NCBI GenBank assembly: GCA_934216375.1
Contig: CAKQBP010000065.1
Location: forward strand, 1-7,238
Direction: 5' to 3'
Length of the DNA stretch: 7,238 nt
Source of the DNA: an uncultured Veillonella sp.
GTDB taxonomy: Bacteria > Bacillota > Negativicutes > Veillonellales > Veillonellaceae
The notes beneath the pieces are model-generated. The model was given only the letters and a program-made list of their open reading frames with translations, was not told the DNA's origin and made no database searches. The stretch's first letter is position 1. Each line of letters starts with the position of its first letter. Of this stretch, positions 1-5,700 are shown piece after piece. The position numbers and the translations under genes were made by a program.

Positions 1-871
1 TCGCTACAGTCAATGGAGCGCCACCAGCACCCAATTGGAATACGAAACCGTCTTTAATGATACCAGCTTGGTCAAGGAATTCACCAGCTAATTCAGCAAT
101 TTTGATTTGGATAGGGTTTTTAGTGAAACCTACCGCACCAGAAGCGATACCTTCTGGATCACCAATGCTTTCAACCTCAACAACATAATCTACGTCAGTT
201 TGAGGAATTGCATAGTTGTGTACATAGTCAACCAAGTTATCTGTGATGATAACAGTTGTATCTGCATAGTGGGAGTCAACTTTAGCATAGCCAAGAGCAC
301 CACATGCAGATTTACCCATACGACCAGTAGCATTACCACGTGGATCAGCTGTAGGAGCAGCCATGAAAGCTACGTCAATATGAACTTCGCCAGATTCGAT
401 AGCACGCGCACGGCCACCGTGGGAACGAATCACTACAGGGCGTTTCAATACGCCTGGGTTTTGTGTTAAGAATTTACCAAGACGATCGCGCAAGCCAGAT
501 GTTTCGATAGCTGTTACAGTACCATCTTGAATCATTTCTACCAAGAATTCATGGCATGGGGACAAGGAAGAAGACGCAATTGTAATGTCTTTAATACCTT
601 TTGCTTGAACGCGTTCCATAACCATTTTCATTACATAATCACCATTGCGCAAGTGATGATGGAAGGACAATGTCATGCCATCTTTTACGCCAGCTTTTTC
701 GATTGCTTCATCGATGGAAGCAAGTACTTTATTAGTACCAACACGACTCATGTGTACAGGTTTACCTGCACGATGAACTTTAGGTTCAATAGCGAATTCA
801 CCTTGATATACTTCGCGACCTTCTAGTGCTGGGATATTTGTTGGGATATCGCGACCTACTTTATTTAACAT
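1..871 (-). CDS. citF: Citrate lyase alpha subunit (citrate:acetyl-ACP transferase), 3' end missing
   Basis: The alpha subunit exchanges the acetyl group on the lyase carrier for citrate, giving citryl-carrier and acetate; it acts in the cytoplasmic CitDEF complex. The first 290 residues are visible of a family that is usually about 510 residues, and the reading frame is open to the left edge. Recognisable family stretches are SFHHHLRNGD (69-78), IASSSLSPCHE (98-108), RSHGGRARAIESGE (149-162), DVAFMAAPTADPRGNATG (166-183) and LGAGGAP (280-286). The start at 871 is chosen because GAGGAAGGAG lies 9 nt upstream (881-890) and the N-terminus resembles Firmicutes-type CitF. The ATG lies inside the end of citE, an 11-nt overlap that suggests coupled translation. 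Family II CoA-transferases of this kind also include citramalate lyase alpha, so the exact substrate is inferred. No internal damage is seen. Confidence 0.93.
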   Translation of the reverse strand, partial: MLNKVGRDIPTNIPALEGREVYQGEFAIEPKVHRAGKPVHMSRVGTNKVLASIDEAIEKAGVKDGMTLSFHHHLRNGDYVMKMVMERVQAKGIKDITIASSSLSPCHEFLVEMIQDGTVTAIETSGLRDRLGKFLTQNPGVLKRPVVIRSHGGRARAIESGEVHIDVAFMAAPTADPRGNATGRMGKSACGALGYAKVDSHYADTTVIITDNLVDYVHNYAIPQTDVDYVVEVESIGDPEGIASGAVGFTKNPIQIKIAELAGEFLDQAGIIKDGFVFQLGAGGAPLTVA

Positions 872-1826
872 CGTATTCTGCTCCTTCCTCTAATTCAACT
901 TTAATGCCTGCTGCACGTGCTTTATCAACTACGCGTTGTGCACGAACTACGATAGGACCATCAATCATTTTACCATCTACGGAGATTACGCCTTTATTGT
1001 TGCGCAATGCATCTGCATAGCTGTTCAATACCTTAACGGAATGAGCAATTTCTTTTTCGTCAGGAGTGAATACTTCGTGGATAATTTTGATTTGGCTTGG
1101 GTGGATACAAGATTTGCCATCGTAACCCAACGCTTTAATGAATTCAACTTCTTCGCGGAAGCCTTGTGGGTCTTTCACGTCGGAGAATACAGTATCAATT
1201 ACGCGGATACCTGCTTCACGTGCTGCGTGAAGAATTGTTTGACGAGCGAACAATAATTCAACAGCTGGTTTATGTTTACCTGTACGAAGGTCAGCACGGT
1301 AGTCTTCTGCGCCAAGAGCAATAGCAACTACGCGAGGGCCATGGCAGATTTCACGAACATTGTACAAGCCACGAACAGATTCGATAGCTACGATAATGTT
1401 GATTGTACCTTCTGGCCAACCATTAGCTTTTTCTACTTCTTCAATTTTCTTCGCTACGATTTCAACTTCAGATACATCTTCAGTTTTAGGTAAACGAATC
1501 ATATCAGGTTTAGCTGGAACGATGACATCTAGATCGTCATAGCCATAAGGAGTTTGTGTAGGATGGTTGATACGAACAACTGTTTCTGCACGGAATTTGC
1601 GAGATTTCAATGCTTCTGCAGTCAAAAGGCGAGCTGTGTCTTTTTCTGTTACAGGAACGGAATCTTCGATATCAATCATGATGGAGTCAGCACCGTGAAT
1701 GTCAGCACTGTTAATCATTTTAGGTGTATTACCAGGTACGAACATCATGGAACGAGACAAGCGTTTTTTAGCAGCCTCTGTTAATGGATTTGTTTTAACT
1801 TCTGGGAATGTTTTATCGTTAGCCAT
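861..1826 (-). CDS. citE: Citrate lyase beta subunit (citryl-ACP lyase)
   Basis: The beta subunit cleaves the citryl thioester to oxaloacetate and regenerates the acetyl thioester. The 321-residue product is a HpcH/HpaI-type TIM barrel with all main CitE motifs: SMMFVPGNTPKM (26-37), MIDIEDSVP (50-58), VVRIN (83-87, Arg85), MIRLPKTE (109-116), AIES (147-150, Glu149), ALGAEDY (170-176, Asp175), LLFAR (191-195), GYDGKSCIHPSQI (234-246) and DGKMIDGP (284-291). By family knowledge Arg85 should bind substrate, and Glu149 and Asp175 the Mg2+. The N-terminus is somewhat longer than in enterobacterial CitE (about 25 residues before the first strand). The start is supported by GGGGGAG 9 nt upstream (1836-1842). 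Its ATG shares one base with the citD stop (TAATG), typical of translational coupling. Lone CitE-like proteins can act on other acyl-CoAs, but the citD and citF neighbours make a citrate or citramalate lyase subunit much more likely. Confidence 0.95.
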   Translation of the reverse strand: MANDKTFPEVKTNPLTEAAKKRLSRSMMFVPGNTPKMINSADIHGADSIMIDIEDSVPVTEKDTARLLTAEALKSRKFRAETVVRINHPTQTPYGYDDLDVIVPAKPDMIRLPKTEDVSEVEIVAKKIEEVEKANGWPEGTINIIVAIESVRGLYNVREICHGPRVVAIALGAEDYRADLRTGKHKPAVELLFARQTILHAAREAGIRVIDTVFSDVKDPQGFREEVEFIKALGYDGKSCIHPSQIKIIHEVFTPDEKEIAHSVKVLNSYADALRNNKGVISVDGKMIDGPIVVRAQRVVDKARAAGIKVELEEGAEYDVK

Positions 1827-2095
1827 TATGCTTTGCTCCCCCTTTCCAATGCGCCCAATACGCGAGCTTTAATTGTGTAATCCCAAGCATTTTTATCTTG
1901 TACGATTACTTTTACGCCATCATAACCAGCTTCTTTCACTGTGTTCAAGATAACGGATTTAATTTGATCGCCGTATTGGCGGATAACTTTGGATGTTAAT
2001 TCAATTTCAATACCGCTAGCAATCGGTTCAACCGTTACTAATGCATCATTTTTTTCATCGAAGCCAGCTTGTGCAGCTTTTACTAATTGTGCCAT
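1826..2095 (-). CDS. citD: Citrate lyase gamma subunit (acyl carrier protein), attachment serine replaced by lysine
   Basis: CitD is the small carrier subunit that normally bears the 2'-(5''-phosphoribosyl)-3'-dephospho-CoA arm on a serine (Ser14 in Klebsiella). The 89-residue length, the N-terminal AQAG, the central IEIELTSKVIRQYGDQI (29-45) and the late VIVQDKNAWDYTIKARV (63-79) all fit CitD. The ATG at 2095 is chosen over one at 2125 because GTGAAAGGA sits 6 nt upstream and the residues before it are not family-like. The canonical AGTLESSD/AGTLESGD motif reads AGFDEKND here (10-17), so the aligned serine is Lys15 (codon AAA, 2053-2051); the first serine of the protein is Ser27. The rest is well conserved and the gene sits in frame with citE, so it does not look like a decaying gene. 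Whether the complex uses a different attachment or free CoA thioesters is open. Confidence 0.9.
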   Translation of the reverse strand: MAQLVKAAQAGFDEKNDALVTVEPIASGIEIELTSKVIRQYGDQIKSVILNTVKEAGYDGVKVIVQDKNAWDYTIKARVLGALERGSKA

Positions 2096-2101
2096 GTTGC
2101 A

Positions 2102-2110
2102 TCCTTTCAC
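2102..2110 (-). promoter_or_regulatory. Ribosome binding site that fixes the citD start
   Basis: GTGAAAGGA on the minus strand ends 6 nt before the ATG at 2095. A longer reading from 2125 would add ten residues (MIYLLVKGCN) that have no counterpart in CitD proteins, and this site would then lie inside the coding region. The shorter start is therefore preferred. Confidence 0.75.
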
Positions 2111-2133
2111 TAATAAATATATCAAATGGCAAA

Positions 2134-2160
2134 GACCAGACGTGTCGCGAATGTCTGGTC
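2134..2160 (-). other. Hairpin in the carrier-citD gap
   Basis: A perfect 8-bp inverted repeat, GACCAGAC and GTCTGGTC, flanks an 11-nt spacer. On the minus-strand transcript the stem is followed by UUUGCCAUUUGAU, which is a weak U-run, so it is at best an inefficient terminator. It could act as an RNA processing or stability element that sets the carrier apart from citDEF, or as a DNA operator of dyad form. It lies 38 nt before the citD start, which is too far to mask the ribosome binding site directly. Confidence 0.5.
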
Positions 2161-2191
2161 CGTGCTGTTAAAACAATAATGATTATAAGAT

Positions 2192-2213
2192 GGTATGATT
2201 AGCCAATCATACC
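2192..2213 (-). other. Hairpin spanning the carrier stop codon
   Basis: GGTATGATT and AATCATACC form a perfect 9-bp stem with a 4-nt loop. The TAA stop of the carrier gene lies at the loop and the second arm. The downstream sequence on the minus strand is AT-rich (ATCTTATAATCATTATTG) but lacks a continuous U-tract, so this is not a clear intrinsic terminator. A 3'-end stabilising or processing role is possible; chance in AT-rich DNA is not excluded. Confidence 0.45.
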
Positions 2214-3602
2214 GATGAAAGTCCACCAAGGGATACCTACTACGAAGAGTAGAACCCAGCTCAATACTGCTAAAATAGCACCAGCAGTCCACCAATCTTT
2301 CAAGTTATTATAACCTGCAGAGTAAATGATTGGACCAGGAGATGCACCGTAGTGAGTTACAAGACCACCAAACGCATTTGTTGCAAGCAATACAAGTCCA
2401 AACATAACTGGGTCTACGCCTGACGCCATACCTACAGTCAAGAATACTGGAAGCATAGATGCAATATATGCAGTACTGGAAGCGAATAAGTAACGAATTA
2501 CAACGCTAATAGCAGAAAGAATTAATACAACTACGAGTGGAGATACATCAAGTGCCAAGTTTGCTTGCATATATGCTGCAAGCCACGCAAAGAATTTAGC
2601 TTTTGTTAAAGCAGTGGATAAACCAAGGATAGCACCAAACCAGATGAATGTGTTCCAAACAGCTTTAGTTTGAACCATATCATCCCAAGTAATGATACCA
2701 GCAAAGAATACAATAGTCATAGCTACTAAAGCTACTGCTGTTGGGCTCAAGTCAAAACCGATGGAAGGCAATGCCCAACCGATAAGAGCAAGAATAAATA
2801 CAACAGCCAAGATTTTTTCAGACATTTTCATAGGTCCTAATTTTGCAAGACCGTCAGCAGCTAATTTTTTATTGTCAATTTTTACTGCTTCAGGACGGTC
2901 AATCCAGTAACCTACAAGTGGTACGAAGATCAACATTACAAGACCAGGAAGAGCTAAAGCCAAAGCCCATTCAGCCCAAGTCATGTTTAGACCAGTAATT
3001 TTAGTAACAAAGTCCAAAGCCAACACGTTAGGAGCCATAGCTGTTAAGAACATGAATGATGTAATTTTTGTTACGAAATAACCATTCATCAAGATAAAGG
3101 AACCACCGCGTTTAGCAGTATCACCAGGATAAGAACCGATAGATTCAGCAATGGATAAATTGATTGGATATACGATACCAGCTGCACGTGCTGTATTAGA
3201 AGGTGTTGCTGGAGATAATACTAAATCAAGAAGTGCTGTTACATAACCAAGACGTAATACAGTAGAACCGAATGCATTAATCAAATGGTAAGCAACGCGG
3301 TGACCAAGACCAGTTTTACCAAATGCAACGCTCAAGGAGAACGCAGCAATAATCATCCACAATGCTGTGGAGCCGTAACCTACCAAGATATCTTTTGCAT
3401 TGTCTAAGAATAATGCAGATGCAGATAATACAGCTAATAAAATAATTTGAATTGGGTATGGTTTTAAAATCAAACCTACGATACCTGCAATGTAGAAGCC
3501 TAAGAGGCGCCACGCCGTATCAGTGAGTCCTTCTGGTGGAGTTGTAAACCAGAGGATAACAGGGATTAGCACAATAAGTGCTAGTTTTAAGAATCTTTCC
3601 AT
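2199..3602 (-). CDS. citT: DASS-family di/tricarboxylate carrier, probable citrate:succinate antiporter (CitT-like)
   Basis: A 467-residue inner-membrane carrier of the divalent anion:Na+ symporter (DASS) family, in the CitT/TtdT/2-oxoglutarate-malate translocator branch. The first substrate motif is SPATPSNTARAAGIVYPI (130-147, Ser135-Asn136-Thr137). The second repeat carries RYLFASSTAYIASMLPVF (370-387, Ser375-Ser376-Thr377), and VTHYGASPGPIIYSAGY (415-431) is typical of this branch. About a dozen hydrophobic segments are spread over the protein, with a charged cytoplasmic-type loop near 235-262. The length equals that of the family. The start is supported by AAAGGA 6 nt upstream (3609-3614). 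It leads the citD-citE-citF string, 103 nt before citD, which argues for citrate import, possibly coupled to succinate export. Substrate cannot be read from sequence: malate, tartrate or citramalate are alternatives. Its promoter is probably the region at 3713-3778. Confidence 0.88.
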   Translation of the reverse strand: MERFLKLALIVLIPVILWFTTPPEGLTDTAWRLLGFYIAGIVGLILKPYPIQIILLAVLSASALFLDNAKDILVGYGSTALWMIIAAFSLSVAFGKTGLGHRVAYHLINAFGSTVLRLGYVTALLDLVLSPATPSNTARAAGIVYPINLSIAESIGSYPGDTAKRGGSFILMNGYFVTKITSFMFLTAMAPNVLALDFVTKITGLNMTWAEWALALALPGLVMLIFVPLVGYWIDRPEAVKIDNKKLAADGLAKLGPMKMSEKILAVVFILALIGWALPSIGFDLSPTAVALVAMTIVFFAGIITWDDMVQTKAVWNTFIWFGAILGLSTALTKAKFFAWLAAYMQANLALDVSPLVVVLILSAISVVIRYLFASSTAYIASMLPVFLTVGMASGVDPVMFGLVLLATNAFGGLVTHYGASPGPIIYSAGYNNLKDWWTAGAILAVLSWVLLFVVGIPWWTFIGMIG

Positions 3603-3712
3603 GTTTATTCCTTTCTTAAAAACATAGGCATATATATCATCCTAACACTACCCCAGAAATTCTTAATACGCGACTATCATCTATTGAACTCTAGGATTTT
3701 TTGTCTACACTC

Positions 3713-3741
3713 ATTATATATGTTTAAAAGAAATATGAATA
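3713..3741 (-). promoter_or_regulatory. Possible promoter of the cit operon
   Basis: On the minus strand TATAAT (3713-3718) matches the -10 consensus exactly. It lies 17 nt after TATTCA (3736-3741), a weak -35 with three of six matches. A weak -35 fits a promoter that needs an activator, and a LysR-type operator candidate lies just upstream. Transcription would start near 3706 and give a leader of about 100 nt. The region is very AT-rich, so TATAAT matches by chance are common; several others occur in the same gap (3915-3920, 3984-3989). Confidence 0.4.
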
Positions 3742-3751
3742 ATAGATTACC

Positions 3752-3778
3752 TTTATAGGGGTTATAAAAACTTTTATA
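3752..3778. promoter_or_regulatory. Candidate LysR-type operator: overlapping inverted repeats
   Basis: TTTATA-N5-TATAAA (3752-3768) is a perfect dyad and contains the T-N11-A form typical of LysR boxes. A second dyad, TATAAAA-AC-TTTTATA (3763-3778), shares its left half-site with the first. The first centre lies about 54 nt upstream of the predicted start of transcription, in the range where LysR regulators bind. The nearest candidate protein is the LysR regulator encoded just upstream. AT-rich composition lowers the weight of the match. Confidence 0.4.
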
Positions 3779-3831
3779 TCTACTAATCATACTTTTTATG
3801 CATTTTGAGCATAGAATTGTAGTTCTAAATG

Positions 3832-3873
3832 AAAAAAATGCATGTATACCTCCCCAAAGGGGATATACATGCA
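3832..3873 (-). terminator. Strong rho-independent terminator, second after lysR
   Basis: The minus strand shows a long stem: TGCATGTATA pairs with TATACATGCA (10 bp), then a 2-nt bulge, then TCCCC pairs with GGGGA around a 3-nt loop. It is followed directly by seven Ts. The opposite strand has no T-run, so it works for minus-strand transcripts only. It lies about 120 nt after the lysR stop and behind another terminator, so it is either a back-up or ends a short separate transcript. Confidence 0.85.
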
Positions 3874-3923
3874 CTTACATGGTACTATATTGGTCTTAAT
3901 CTATATTATGAGTTATTATATCG

Positions 3924-3950
3924 AAAAAGTCCAATGCTGAAACAGCATGG
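3924..3950 (-). terminator. Rho-independent terminator of the lysR transcript
   Basis: On the minus strand CCATGCTG-TTT-CAGCATTGG forms an 8-bp stem with one bulged T, followed by AC and five Ts. It begins 46 nt after the lysR stop codon, the usual place for a terminator of the pyk-BI-1-lysR transcript. Confidence 0.75.
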
Positions 3951-3996
3951 ATAAACAGTTGGTAAACCTCATAGATATACTCTATTATAATGCATC

Positions 3997-4908
3997 CTAT
4001 GCTTTATATTCTCTAAATATACTGTCATCCACTACGGTATGTTCTTTATAGTAATTACGGACATATTCGATAAATGTTTTAACTACAACCAGATTTTCCG
4101 CATCTTTTGTGTACACCATATTGGTATCGCGGGTAATATATTCACCATCTTTGCTACGCAATGGACTCACATAGATATCTTTATCCTTACAAGATCCAAG
4201 TCCCATATAGGTCAAAATAGACCATCCTAGACCTGCGCGCACAAAGTGACGACACGTACTCATAGAGTTTACATCCATCGCCACACTTGGGGGCTCGTCA
4301 AAATGTTCTGCACACCAAGTTTCGATAATATTTGCCACCGATGCATCTGTTTGATATTTAATGAATGGTACTTTTACCAAGGATTCAGGTGGCACTAATT
4401 CTTTATATACTAAACAATATGGTTCTGCTAGTAACAATTCAGACTTGCCAGACACATCATAACCACCACGAGCAAAGGCGACCATACAGTCACCGGTATT
4501 AAACATTTTTACCACTTGATGGCTGAAAGCAGTCTTCACTTGAATGTGAACATCTGGATATTGTTCTCGGAAAGATCTCAATAAGGCTGGTAGTTCATAG
4601 TCTGCAAAGTTAATAGATGACGCGATTTTCAATGTCCCTTGAATCTTGCCAGAAGCGGAATTCATAGCATTCTCCAAGGCCTCTTGTTCTTGCATCATTC
4701 GCTTGCAGTAATCATAGAAAATTTCGCCTTGTGCCGTGAGGGCAATCCCTTCAGCAGTTCGCAACAACAGAGAATGGCCCAAGGCTTTTTCTATATGGCG
4801 CAACCGATAGCTCAACGCTGGTTGCGATAAAAATAATTTTTCTGCAGCCCTTGTAATATTGCCTTCATCGACAACAGTAACAAAGGTTTGCCATTCTCTA
4901 TCGTCCAT
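3997..4908 (-). CDS. LysR-family transcriptional regulator
   Basis: A 303-residue regulator of standard LysR length. The N-terminal winged helix-turn-helix is clear: FVTVVDEGNITRAAEKLFLSQ (9-29), PALSYRLRHIEKALG (30-44) and LLLRTAEGIALTAQGE (47-62). A linker helix follows (63-88), then the periplasmic-binding-protein-like effector domain from about 90 (GTLKIASS, 91-98), with RAGLGWSILTYMGL (224-237) near its end. The start at 4908 is preferred over one at 4938 because AAAGGAG lies 5 nt upstream and the family begins close to the first helix. It follows the BI-1 gene by 13 nt, with its ribosome site in that gap, so it is probably cotranscribed with it. It is encoded in the same direction as the cit operon, not divergently as is common for LysR regulators. 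Control of the cit operon is an inference from position; the effector, perhaps citrate, is unknown. Confidence 0.93.
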   Translation of the reverse strand: MDDREWQTFVTVVDEGNITRAAEKLFLSQPALSYRLRHIEKALGHSLLLRTAEGIALTAQGEIFYDYCKRMMQEQEALENAMNSASGKIQGTLKIASSINFADYELPALLRSFREQYPDVHIQVKTAFSHQVVKMFNTGDCMVAFARGGYDVSGKSELLLAEPYCLVYKELVPPESLVKVPFIKYQTDASVANIIETWCAEHFDEPPSVAMDVNSMSTCRHFVRAGLGWSILTYMGLGSCKDKDIYVSPLRSKDGEYITRDTNMVYTKDAENLVVVKTFIEYVRNYYKEHTVVDDSIFREYKA

Positions 4909-4913
4909 ACAAA

Positions 4914-4920
4914 CTCCTTT
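4914..4920 (-). promoter_or_regulatory. Ribosome binding site that fixes the lysR start
   Basis: AAAGGAG ends 5 nt before the ATG at 4908 and occupies the 13-nt gap after the BI-1 stop codon. A start at 4938 would overlap the BI-1 gene and add ten residues (MVISDNKGVC) foreign to LysR proteins. Confidence 0.8.
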
Positions 4921-4921
4921 G

Positions 4922-5665
4922 TTATCGCTTATTACCAAAGATGCGTAATAAGGATAAGAATAAGTTAATGAAATCTAAGTATAGGCTCAAAGCGCCTGTG
5001 ATTTCAATGCGGTCTAAAATTGTTTCATCCTCCATGAGCGCCACTTGTGTCACATTATTTTTAATGCGGTTCACATCAATAGCTGTAAAGATAGAGAATA
5101 CTACAACACCTACATAACCTAGAACTAAACTAACAGTATCACTAAAGCCACTGAGTACAGTCCAGTTAAAGAAGCGGGCTCCCATCATGACCACAGATAC
5201 GATAATCATACCAATTAAGGCAGCTAATACATATGGTGTAAGGGATGATAAATTACGCTTAGTTGTAGCCCCTACCACAGCAAAGCCAATAAAGAATGCT
5301 AACGTACCTACTAAGGCTGGAATAACTACATCAAACACATCATATCGCAAAGATACCAAGGTCAATGTGAGACCATTCAAAGCACGATAGAGGAAGAACA
5401 TACCACGTAACGTCATTATATTAGCAGAATATGCACGAGCACTAAAAAGAAATACCACACCAAGCTCTACTAATAAAATAATATTAAAGTTTTGGTACGC
5501 AAAACGTAACCAGTTTGGATTTGCTAATGCGGCAAAGCCAACACCGATGGTTGTAAGCAAACCTACAACCATCCATAAGAAAGAGCCTTTTAATCGTTGG
5601 GATACGATACTTTCAACCTGTGCAACCTCAGCTGCAGTAGGTCCTGTTACATTATATGGATTCAT
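4922..5665 (-). CDS. Bax inhibitor-1 (YccA/YbhL/TMBIM) family membrane protein
   Basis: A 247-residue multi-pass inner-membrane protein with about seven hydrophobic helices (near 28-48, 60-77, 84-106, 112-133, 143-162, 175-195, 224-243). The family signature GALSLYLDFINLFLSLLRIFG (224-244) is intact. Asp197 (in AIDVNRI) and Asp231 (in LYLDFIN) match the aspartate pair that controls a pH-dependent calcium leak in the Bacillus homologue YetJ. In other bacteria the relative YccA interacts with the FtsH protease. The start at 5665 has a strong AAGGAGGG 5 nt upstream (5671-5678). It lies 35 nt after pyk and 13 nt before lysR, suggesting shared transcription. Family membership is firm; the cellular role is not predictable from context. 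Confidence 0.9.
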   Translation of the reverse strand: MNPYNVTGPTAAEVAQVESIVSQRLKGSFLWMVVGLLTTIGVGFAALANPNWLRFAYQNFNIILLVELGVVFLFSARAYSANIMTLRGMFFLYRALNGLTLTLVSLRYDVFDVVIPALVGTLAFFIGFAVVGATTKRNLSSLTPYVLAALIGMIIVSVVMMGARFFNWTVLSGFSDTVSLVLGYVGVVVFSIFTAIDVNRIKNNVTQVALMEDETILDRIEITGALSLYLDFINLFLSLLRIFGNKR

Positions 5666-5700
5666 ACTATCCCTCCTTATTTAATTATCACTCATAGCGA

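Larger units (their letters stand above)
3603..3996. other. 394-bp intergenic region between lysR and the cit operon
   Basis: No convincing gene is seen. The only minus-strand reading frame of any length (65 codons, from 3874) begins inside a terminator stem and has no ribosome binding site. The right part holds two minus-strand terminators, the middle holds AT-rich inverted repeats and a possible promoter, and the left 100 nt would be the untranslated leader of the carrier gene. This layout separates the pyk-to-lysR transcript from the cit operon. Confidence 0.75.

Noticed and set aside
107..826. Plus-strand reading frames opposite citF
   Set aside because: They are antisense shadows of a clear citF and show no recognisable protein features.
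1826..2095. citD as a decaying pseudogene because of the missing serine
   Set aside because: The frame is intact, the rest of the protein is conserved, and the gene keeps its ribosome site and its TAATG junction with citE.
2182..2187. TATAAT on the minus strand just after the carrier stop, as an internal promoter for citDEF
   Set aside because: No acceptable -35 is found at 16-18 nt, and no TG extension is present; chance match in AT-rich sequence.
3604..3639. Short reading frame (11 codons, ATG ATA TAT to TAA) ending just before the carrier start, as a possible regulatory leader peptide
   Set aside because: No properly spaced ribosome site precedes it, it has no run of telling codons, and short frames are common in AT-rich leaders.
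3677..3874. 65-codon minus-strand reading frame in the lysR-carrier gap
   Set aside because: It begins inside the second terminator stem, runs through its U-tract, has no ribosome binding site and shows no recognisable protein features.
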